DNA from: Wenzhouxiangellaceae bacterium | GTDB taxonomy: Bacteria > Pseudomonadota > Gammaproteobacteria > Xanthomonadales > Wenzhouxiangellaceae | Direction: 5' to 3' | Assembly: GCA_023258355.1 (NCBI GenBank) | Contig: JALQZL010000005.1 | Span: 1-30,260 of the forward strand | Length of the DNA: 30,260 nt | Part shown: positions 24,266 to 30,260 of the stretch, in pieces | How the letters are laid out: each line of letters starts with the position of its first letter | Position numbering within the stretch: position 1 is the stretch's first letter | The notes under the pieces: generated by a model | The model's database searches: none | Seen by the model: only the letters and a program-made list of their open reading frames with translations | Told to the model about the DNA's origin: nothing | Translations under genes and position numbers: made by a program

Positions 24266-24322
24266 AAGAAAAATTCCTTTGGGATGATTAGAAATGGGTA
24301 AAAAGAAAAAAAGAAAAAATGA

Positions 24323-24961
24323 CTACTTCCCGCCAGCCTCATCTCCCCAGATTTCCTTGAGGCGTTCATCACGGCCGCAGCGCCAGCGATAGAACTGATA
24401 GCGGTTTGGATTTTTTTGATAGTAATCCTGGTGGTAGGGTTCGGCTTCATAAAAAACATCGAAGTCTAAAATTCTTGTATCAATGGTCTGGTCTGGAAAG
24501 CGAGCCTTGATTTCAGCCAACGAGCGTTCAGCTGAGGCACGCTGGACTTCATCGTGAACAAAGATAGCACTCCGGTAGGTGGGTGCGATGTCACAGAATT
24601 GTCCGTTGCTTTGAAAAGGATCAATGTTTCTCCAAAAAATGTCCAATAACTGCGCATAAGTGACAGAATCTGGGTCATAAGTAATCTGGACAACTTCCAG
24701 ATGGCCTGTCTGCCCTCTCACTACCTGCCGATAGCTGGGATTGGGAACATGCCCACCACTAAATCCAGAAACCGTTGACTTCACGCCTTCTAGGCGATCG
24801 TAGGGCGGTTCCATGCACCAAAAACAACCACCGGCAAAAGTGGCTTGCGCCAGACGTTCGCCAGCCCCAGAAGGCAAATCAGATGATGCCCCGATCGCCC
24901 CCTGCAAAAACAGGGTCAAAAGTAATGCACCAACCAAGCGCAGTAGAGGGGGTTTTTTCAT
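24323..24961 (-). CDS. msrA: Exported peptide methionine (S)-S-oxide reductase MsrA
   Basis: Reduces the S-diastereomer of methionine sulfoxide in proteins. The 212-residue product starts with MKKPPLLRLVGALLLTLFLQGAIGA, a Sec signal peptide, so it acts in the periplasm or anchored at the membrane. The mature part has the catalytic GCFWCME (Cys46), then GVKSTVSGFSGG, PSYRQVVRGQTGHLEVVQ and the C-terminal YRWRCGRDERLKEIWG with Cys195 as likely resolving residue. It overlaps the msrB stop as ATGA and is followed downstream by a 57-base gap with a long A/G (U/C in RNA) tract before the M16 gene. Confidence 0.96.
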   Translation of the reverse strand: MKKPPLLRLVGALLLTLFLQGAIGASSDLPSGAGERLAQATFAGGCFWCMEPPYDRLEGVKSTVSGFSGGHVPNPSYRQVVRGQTGHLEVVQITYDPDSVTYAQLLDIFWRNIDPFQSNGQFCDIAPTYRSAIFVHDEVQRASAERSLAEIKARFPDQTIDTRILDFDVFYEAEPYHQDYYQKNPNRYQFYRWRCGRDERLKEIWGDEAGGK

Positions 24962-25530
24962 GAACGGGCCTGTCTGAGTGGCGGTAATGGCTGGCCTTCA
25001 GGGATAAATTCGAGTGCCACACCATTGTTACACCAGCGTTGGCCAGTGGGCTCGGGTCCATCATTAAACACGTGCCCTTGGTGACCTTTGCACCGTCGGC
25101 AGTGGTACTCGGTCCTCGGCCAAATCAGCTTAAAATCGCGTTTTGTCCCAATGTTCTCATCACTGATGGGTTGCCAAAAGCTGGGCCAGCCTGTGCGGGA
25201 GTTGTACTTGTGATCTGAACTAAAGAGAGGCAGGAAACAGCCTGCGCAGACATAAGTCCCAGTGCGTGTCTCTTTATCTAATGGGCTAGAGAAGGCGCGC
25301 TCTGTCTCCTCTTGTCTCAGGACGCGGTATGCCTTATCGCTCAACCACCGTCGCCAAGTCGCATCATCCACTTCAAGCTCATTGAAAGCCGTGGCATGTG
25401 CGAGTCCCATCGTCCCTGCTTTCATTGCCAGAGCCAATGCCGAGCCAACGCTCATGCTCAGTAGGTTCCGACGGGACAAGCCAGCCACTTGCGGTATCAA
25501 AGTGTCATCTAACGGTTTCATGTCAGTCAT
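24958..25530 (-). CDS. msrB: Tat-exported peptide methionine (R)-S-oxide reductase MsrB
   Basis: Reduces the R-diastereomer of methionine sulfoxide. The 190-residue protein carries a probable twin-arginine signal, LSRRNLLSMSVGSALALAMKAG around residues 18-39, ending near AHA (about residue 46). The mature domain has two zinc-binding pairs (Cys95/Cys98 in CAGC and Cys144/Cys147 in CRRC), the NSRTGWPSFWQPI block, and RWCNNGVALEF with catalytic Cys167. Tat export suits a protein that loads zinc before transport. The start at 25530 has no clear Shine-Dalgarno; ATG 25521 is an alternative. It lies 42 bases after parE and overlaps msrA (ATGA). Confidence 0.94.
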   Translation of the reverse strand: MTDMKPLDDTLIPQVAGLSRRNLLSMSVGSALALAMKAGTMGLAHATAFNELEVDDATWRRWLSDKAYRVLRQEETERAFSSPLDKETRTGTYVCAGCFLPLFSSDHKYNSRTGWPSFWQPISDENIGTKRDFKLIWPRTEYHCRRCKGHQGHVFNDGPEPTGQRWCNNGVALEFIPEGQPLPPLRQARS

Positions 25531-25572
25531 GAGGATTATTTAATCAGAGCACAGCCACAATGATGTGAACGT

Positions 25573-27462
25573 TTAAACCTCAACTTCTGCCAAGTTTCCC
25601 TTGTCCTCAAGCCATTGGCGGCGGTCTGCGGCCCGTTTCTTAGCGAGGAGCATGTCCATGAGTTCAGCGGTCTTTTTGTCATCACTGACCTTGAACTGCA
25701 ACAGACGCCTCGTGTTGGGGTCGATGGTGGATTCCCGTAGTTGCATGGGGTTCATCTCTCCTAGCCCCTTAAAGCGGGTTTCTGAGACTTTTCCTGAAAG
25801 CTTCTCCGCCTCGATTCGGGCCAACACACCGCGCCGTTCCTCATTGTCTAGCGCATAAAAAGTCTGTTTGCCCACATCAATGCGATAGAGGGGAGGCATG
25901 GCAACATAAATGCGTCCCGCATCGACCAGAGGTCGAAAGTGTTTGATGAATAAAGCGGAGAGTAGAGTTGCGATGTGTAGTCCATCAGAGTCAGCATCCG
26001 CGAGGATAATCACCTTTCCATACCGTAGCTGCGCCAGATTATCCGAGCCAGGATCTACCCCGATCGCAGTCGCGAGGTCGTGAACCTCTTGAGAGCGCAA
26101 GACCTGATCTGCCTCGGTTTCCCAGGTATTGAGGATCTTACCTCGCAGGGGCATGATGGCCTGAAACTCGCGGTTTCTCGCCTGTTTGGCACTGCCACCT
26201 GCCGAATCACCCTCGACCAAAAATAATTCGGTTTCCTCCAAGTCGGTGGAGGCACAATCGGCCAACTTGCCAGGCAGTGCAGGACCTTGCGTGACTTTGC
26301 GACGCGCCACCTGCTTCCTTGCCTTCTGACGCTTGAGGGCATGCTCAATGGCCAACTTGGCGATTGCCTCGCCATCACCCACATGCTTATTCAGCCATAG
26401 TGCAAAGGCATCTTTGGTGACACCAGAGACGAAACTGGCTGCAGACCTTGAGCTTAAGCGCTCTTTGGTTTGGCCCGAAAACTGCGGATCGGCCATCTTA
26501 AGAGAAAGCAAAAAACTCAAACGATCCCAAATATCCTCTGGTGCCAACTTAATGCCGCGAGGCAGAAGATTTCTGATTTCACAAAACTCTCTCAAAGCCT
26601 CAATCAATCCTGTTCTCAAACCATTGGTGTGGGTGCCACCTTGAGGTGTCGGAATCAGGTTGACGTAAGACTCTTGGAGCAACTCTCCCTCAGGCACCCA
26701 ATAAAGCGCCCAGCTCACTTCCTGGTCGCCGCCGGCGAGGTCACCAACGAAAGGCTCGCTGGCCAAAGTGGTTGCACTCGCGGTGGCTTCCTTTAGATAA
26801 GCCACCAGGCCATCTTCAAAATGCCAGACTTCTTCGCTGTTGTCTGTTTCATCGGTGAGGGTGATCTCAAGGCCGGGACATAAAATCGCTTTAGCTTTAA
26901 GTAAATGCTTGAGCTGAGGTCTGGAGATATTGGCACTATCGAAATACTGACTGTCAGGCCAAAAGTGCACTGACGTGCCAGTATTGCGCTTACCGACATC
27001 ACCAATCACCTTCAGATTTTGTTTGGTGATGCCATCTTTAAAGGCCATTTGATGCACATGGCCACCCCGTTTGATTTCACAGACCAATTTTGATGACAGT
27101 GCATTCACCACAGACACGCCTACCCCATGCAAGCCGCCAGAGAACTTGTAGTTCTGTCCTGAGAACTTGCCGCCAGCATGGAGCCGAGTGAGAATGAGTT
27201 CCGCCCCCGGAAGTTTATGTTCGGGATGTTCATCAATGGGCATGCCCCGACCATCATCACTGACACTGACAGAGCCATCTTTAAAAAGAGAGACTTGAAT
27301 CTTTTTGGCATAACCTGCCAATGCCTCATCCACGGCATTGTCAACGACCTCAGCCACCAAGTGGTTAGGACGCTGGGTATCTGTGTACATGCCAGGACGT
27401 CTTTTGACTGGGTCGAGACCCTGTAGTACCTCAATGTCTGAGGCTTGATATTGACCACTCAT
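25573..27462 (-). CDS. parE: DNA topoisomerase IV subunit B, ParE
   Basis: ATPase subunit of topoisomerase IV, which decatenates replicated chromosomes. The 629-residue protein shows the GHKL ATP site (EVVDNAVDEALAGYA with Asn42, SDDGRGMPIDEHP, GLHGVGVSVVNALS), the transducer domain, and the TOPRIM domain (LFLVEGDSAGGSAKQARNREFQAIMPLRGKILNTW and ILADADSDGLHIATLL). Length and the short C-terminus indicate ParE rather than GyrB, which in gammaproteobacteria is about 800 residues. TAGGA, formed partly by the stop codon of the upstream lysC-lysA gene, is the ribosome site, so the two genes are tightly coupled. parC is not in the window. Confidence 0.96.
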   Translation of the reverse strand: MSGQYQASDIEVLQGLDPVKRRPGMYTDTQRPNHLVAEVVDNAVDEALAGYAKKIQVSLFKDGSVSVSDDGRGMPIDEHPEHKLPGAELILTRLHAGGKFSGQNYKFSGGLHGVGVSVVNALSSKLVCEIKRGGHVHQMAFKDGITKQNLKVIGDVGKRNTGTSVHFWPDSQYFDSANISRPQLKHLLKAKAILCPGLEITLTDETDNSEEVWHFEDGLVAYLKEATASATTLASEPFVGDLAGGDQEVSWALYWVPEGELLQESYVNLIPTPQGGTHTNGLRTGLIEALREFCEIRNLLPRGIKLAPEDIWDRLSFLLSLKMADPQFSGQTKERLSSRSAASFVSGVTKDAFALWLNKHVGDGEAIAKLAIEHALKRQKARKQVARRKVTQGPALPGKLADCASTDLEETELFLVEGDSAGGSAKQARNREFQAIMPLRGKILNTWETEADQVLRSQEVHDLATAIGVDPGSDNLAQLRYGKVIILADADSDGLHIATLLSALFIKHFRPLVDAGRIYVAMPPLYRIDVGKQTFYALDNEERRGVLARIEAEKLSGKVSETRFKGLGEMNPMQLRESTIDPNTRRLLQFKVSDDKKTAELMDMLLAKKRAADRRQWLEDKGNLAEVEV

Positions 27463-27471
27463 GGCATTTTC

Positions 27472-29886
27472 CTATGACCGAATAATGTATTCATCTGCAG
27501 GTGTGCGTAAATTATAGTGTGAACTCATGACTCGCCCATACGCACCCGTGTTTGCGATTAACATCAAATCACCTGGCTCACAGTGCGGTAACAGCCTGTC
27601 TAACCCCAAGACATCACCTGTTTCGCAAATCGGGCCCACCACATTGTAAACATGTTCACCTGCCTCTCCGAGGCGGTCAAGATGATGGATCGGGTGCCAA
27701 GCCCCATACAAAGCTGGTCGAATCAATGAGTTCATGCCAGTCGTGAGCCCAACATAACGGATATCACCTTTACCTTTTGTTTGGGTGACCCGAGCCAGTA
27801 GCACGCCAGCATTGGCTACCAAGAAGCGACCCGGCTCAAGCCAGACATCAATAGATCGAGGGAGTTTTTGTTTGAGTTTCTCGATGCCACTATCGAGGCT
27901 CTCTAAATCCAGTGGTAGGGCGTCATCATGATCAGGTATCCCAAGCCCACCACCAATATCAATCACTTTCACATCCGGAAAAGTCTCAGCTGCTCTACCC
28001 AGCATCTCAAGTGTTCTGTGCCAATTATCAGGATGTAGGATGCCTGAGCCTGTGTGCGCGTGAAGGCCAGTCACCGTGACTTGATGCGCCTGGGCCAGTT
28101 GAGCCACTTTATTCAGATCCGCCAAAGGAATGCCAAATTTGGCGTGGCTGCCTGCAGTACGCACCATCTTGTGGTGCCCCAGTCCAGACCCAGGATCAAG
28201 TCTTAGAAAAACCTCTCGGCCGGTAAAGTCAGCACCCCAGTGCTCGAGGATGAATGCATTATCAATGGTCAAGGTGACGCCTTGATTCAAGGCGTCAAGA
28301 TACTCTTGCCGGCTGGCAAAGTTTGGGGTGAATAAAATCTCTTTGGGCTCTAGGGTGGGCAAATGCTGTCGGGCATGCATCACCTCATCATAAGAAACAC
28401 ACTCAATGCCCAGTCCCGCTTGAATAATTGCCTTTAGAATCTCTGGATGTGGATTGGCCTTCATCGAGTACAGCACACGGTCTATGGCCTGTAATTGGCT
28501 CAGCTTTTGTGCCGCTTCGGTGATGGTGGGCAAGTGATAGACATACAGTGAGTCTTTGGTCTCCATCAGAGACTGCAGTTGCTCTTTTTTTTGAACCCAC
28601 CAAGCAGGTGTTTGCGGCAGGACTGACTTCCGTTGAAACAATTGCTCCCATGTGGGCCCGAACACAGAATCACCACCCAGACCCCCAGGAATCAGTTGCT
28701 GGTGAAGCTGCTGGACGAGGCGATCGGCATGGCGTGCCTCGACCACAAAGGTTAGGTTCAAGTCATTGGCTGCCTGTGAAACCTGGAAAATCCGTCTCTG
28801 CTCAAAGACTTCCAGAGCAGGCCCAAGCCGATGAAGAATGGTTCGAATACCCAGACCAACCAGAGAGACACAGGCGCAGTCAGGCACCCACTCCACTTGA
28901 CAGTGGTGTTTGAGGCGATCGATTAACTGTTCGATGTCACTTTCTTTGGCCACATTGGCCACCAAGTCGAGCGTGAGCGTGACATTGGATTCGGAGGTAG
29001 AGATTTGGTCGACTGATAAACCCAATTGCTTGAATTCTGAAAACACATCGGCCAAGAAACCGACTTGTTGCCACATGCCAATGCCCTCTAATGAAATTAG
29101 AGCAATTTGGCGACGCTGAACAATGGCTTTGACCTGGGCGCCATGCTCTTTTGCCTTCGATGATATTTTGGTGCCTTCAATATCAGGCCGATGCGTTGAT
29201 TTCAGCCAAAGCGGTATGTCGAAAGCTTTCAATGGCGCCAATGCGTGGGGATGGATGGCCTTGGCGCCCATTGCCGCCAATTCTTGCGCCTCACGGTAGC
29301 TGGCCACTTTAATCAGTCTAGCGGTTGGAATCTGGTAAGGATCTGCTGTGAATAAACCTGGCACGTCTGAATAAATCTCAACCCGATCAGCGCCTACAAG
29401 CGCGCCTGCCAGCGCTGCTGAGGTATCTGATCCACCCCGGCCTAATGTCGTGACTTCACCGTTTTCATCAACACCCTGAAATCCAGCAACCACCACGACA
29501 CGTCCTTGATCGAGTTCAGCTCGAAGCCGACGGTCATCAATGCTTTGTATTCGCGCTTTGCTGTGAAAGCTGTCGGTGCGAATCGCGACCTGACTGCCTT
29601 TGAGCGAGAGTGCATCGATTCCTCGCTTGTGAAGTGCCATCGCCAAAAGCGCCATGGACACCTGTTCGCCGGTGGAAACGAGGACATCGAGCTCTCGAGG
29701 GCTTGGATTAGAGGTCAGATCTCGCGCCAATCCCAAGAGACGATTAGTTTCACCCGACATGGCCGATACGACAATGATCAGTTGATCACCGTCTGAGTGG
29801 TGCTTTGCAACTCGCTCAGCAACCGCCTCTATTCGCTCTACCGAGCCAACAGATGTACCGCCATATTTTTGCACGATCAGTGCCAT
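27472..29886 (-). CDS. lysC-lysA: Bifunctional aspartate kinase / diaminopimelate decarboxylase (LysC-LysA fusion)
   Basis: One 804-residue chain carries the first and last enzymes of lysine synthesis. The N-terminal half is aspartokinase: KYGGTSVGSVERI at 7-19, STGEQVSMALLA, FQGVDENGEVTTLGRGGSDTSAALA and two ACT-like regulatory segments between about 255 and 400. After a linker (about 400-445) follows a fold III PLP decarboxylase: LYSMKANPHPEIL with Lys476 as PLP lysine, GLHAHTGSG, IDIGGGLGIP (about 642-651), EPGRFLVANAGVL (684-696) and CETGDVL with catalytic Cys754 (usually CESGD). The same fusion is known from Xanthomonas and Xylella. I see no in-frame stop or second ribosome site at the junction. 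Upstream is alaS with its terminator; parE follows after 9 bases. ACT domains suggest feedback by lysine and/or threonine. Confidence 0.93.
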   Translation of the reverse strand: MALIVQKYGGTSVGSVERIEAVAERVAKHHSDGDQLIIVVSAMSGETNRLLGLARDLTSNPSPRELDVLVSTGEQVSMALLAMALHKRGIDALSLKGSQVAIRTDSFHSKARIQSIDDRRLRAELDQGRVVVVAGFQGVDENGEVTTLGRGGSDTSAALAGALVGADRVEIYSDVPGLFTADPYQIPTARLIKVASYREAQELAAMGAKAIHPHALAPLKAFDIPLWLKSTHRPDIEGTKISSKAKEHGAQVKAIVQRRQIALISLEGIGMWQQVGFLADVFSEFKQLGLSVDQISTSESNVTLTLDLVANVAKESDIEQLIDRLKHHCQVEWVPDCACVSLVGLGIRTILHRLGPALEVFEQRRIFQVSQAANDLNLTFVVEARHADRLVQQLHQQLIPGGLGGDSVFGPTWEQLFQRKSVLPQTPAWWVQKKEQLQSLMETKDSLYVYHLPTITEAAQKLSQLQAIDRVLYSMKANPHPEILKAIIQAGLGIECVSYDEVMHARQHLPTLEPKEILFTPNFASRQEYLDALNQGVTLTIDNAFILEHWGADFTGREVFLRLDPGSGLGHHKMVRTAGSHAKFGIPLADLNKVAQLAQAHQVTVTGLHAHTGSGILHPDNWHRTLEMLGRAAETFPDVKVIDIGGGLGIPDHDDALPLDLESLDSGIEKLKQKLPRSIDVWLEPGRFLVANAGVLLARVTQTKGKGDIRYVGLTTGMNSLIRPALYGAWHPIHHLDRLGEAGEHVYNVVGPICETGDVLGLDRLLPHCEPGDLMLIANTGAYGRVMSSHYNLRTPADEYIIRS

Positions 29887-29950
29887 AGTTAGTTGGGTCT
29901 ATGCCGAAAAGTCGCGTATTAAACACGGTTTAGAGAACCATATAAAGACG

Positions 29951-29974
29951 AAAAAAGCCCCATAGTGGGGCTTT
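29951..29974 (-). terminator. Intrinsic terminator of alaS
   Basis: On the minus strand, AAAGCCCC, a short loop, GGGGCTTT followed by further T residues. The 8-bp GC-rich stem plus U-run is a textbook rho-independent terminator. It lies 28 bases past the alaS stop and before the lysC-lysA start, so lysC-lysA probably has its own promoter in the remaining 64 bases (29887-29950) or relies on partial read-through. Confidence 0.85.
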
Positions 29975-30002
29975 CATCAACTCTTTAGCGGCGTGCTTAT
30001 CC

Positions 30003-30260
30003 TCAGTTTAGCTGTTCAGCCACCCAGTTTGGTAAGTCGGCCAGTGCTGGCTTTAAGGCTGTGACATCAGTACCACCGCCTTGTGCCATGTCGGGTCTAC
30101 CGCCACCTTTTCCACCGACTCGACCCGCAAACTCTCTCATGAGATCGCCAGCTTTAACACGATCGATTAAATCGGCCGTCACACCCGACACGAGGGATAT
30201 CTTGTCGCCGTCAACGGCAGCGAGAAGTACGACCCCCGAGCCGAGCTTATTTTTACAATG
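30003..30260 (-). CDS. alaS: Alanyl-tRNA synthetase, C-terminal fragment (5' part outside window)
   Basis: Last 85 codons of alaS; the frame runs open off the right edge, so only the C-terminal end is visible. The residues GSGVVLLAAVDGDKISLVSGV, DRVKAGDLMREFAGRVGGKGGGRPDMAQGGG and the end NWVAEQLN match the DHHA1 (C-Ala) domain of AlaRS, which binds the tRNA elbow and links editing with aminoacylation. GGKGGGRPDMAQ is highly diagnostic. The gene order alaS then lysC is common in gammaproteobacteria. Nothing about the catalytic core can be said from this window. Confidence 0.95.
   Translation of the reverse strand, partial: HCKNKLGSGVVLLAAVDGDKISLVSGVTADLIDRVKAGDLMREFAGRVGGKGGGRPDMAQGGGTDVTALKPALADLPNWVAEQLN

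Noticed and set aside
24300..24319. T-tract on the minus strand as an intrinsic terminator for msrA
   Set aside because: No stem precedes the U-run in the last msrA codons, so it does not fit a rho-independent terminator.
25534..25545. GATTA-TT-TAATC dyad upstream of msrB
   Set aside because: Short and AT-rich, only a few bases from the start codon; may be part of a -10 region but cannot be distinguished from chance.
29887..29950. Lysine riboswitch upstream of lysC-lysA
   Set aside because: Only about 64 bases lie between the alaS terminator and the start codon, too short for the roughly 170-base lysine aptamer, and no conserved helices are seen.

Overview
The window is a densely packed bacterial chromosome segment, almost certainly from a gammaproteobacterium. 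The main reason is the run aspS, (hydrolase), yebC, ruvC, ruvA, ruvB, ybgC, tolQ, tolR, tolA, tolB, pal, cpoB, which follows the order familiar from gammaproteobacteria such as Pseudomonas. The Lol/Tol-type envelope genes, an ABC-exported O-antigen-type cluster and a fused aspartokinase/diaminopimelate decarboxylase (a fusion known from Xanthomonas and Xylella) fit the same group. I cannot name the genus. Coding density is very high: there is no gene-free stretch longer than about 125 bases, and I saw no tRNA, rRNA, CRISPR array, insertion sequence or phage gene.

Region 1 (1-5351, + strand): the end of a polysaccharide cluster. It holds the ABC permease Wzm (cut by the left edge), the ATPase Wzt with a glycan-recognition C-terminal domain, two family-2 glycosyltransferases, a SAM methyltransferase with a coiled-coil/Trp-Arg tail, and an odd SDR-fold protein that lacks the usual catalytic Tyr. 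Together they would assemble, end-modify and export a surface glycan. Region 2 (5341-8809): the translation factor EttA on the minus strand, a divergent 3beta-HSD/OleD-like dehydrogenase, and a small stand-alone kinase of the Kdo/RIO type converging on it.

Region 3 (8808-19702, + strand): housekeeping and envelope block. An FmdB-type zinc ribbon and aspS come first, then a small lipase-like hydrolase, yebC, the complete RuvABC Holliday-junction machinery, and the complete Tol-Pal system (ybgC, tolQRAB, pal, cpoB). Neighbouring genes are joined by ATGA or TGATG overlaps, so much of this is translationally coupled. Region 4 (19767-21489, + strand): galU (UDP-glucose supply for surface glycans) and cysQ.

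Region 5 (21530-30260, - strand): reading leftwards, the 3' end of alaS with a clear intrinsic terminator, then the lysC-lysA fusion and parE (coupled), then msrB and msrA (both with export signals, one Tat and one Sec), then a large exported M16 metallopeptidase. This operon converges on cysQ, with two adjacent hairpins between or at the gene ends.

The window looks mostly like conserved core genome. I did not find a defence island or an obviously new multi-gene machine. The most unusual points are the exported MsrA/MsrB/M16 group, the LysC-LysA fusion, the candidate chain-terminating methyltransferase next to Wzm/Wzt, the overlapping starts within tolRAB, and the lone dehydrogenase and kinase genes.
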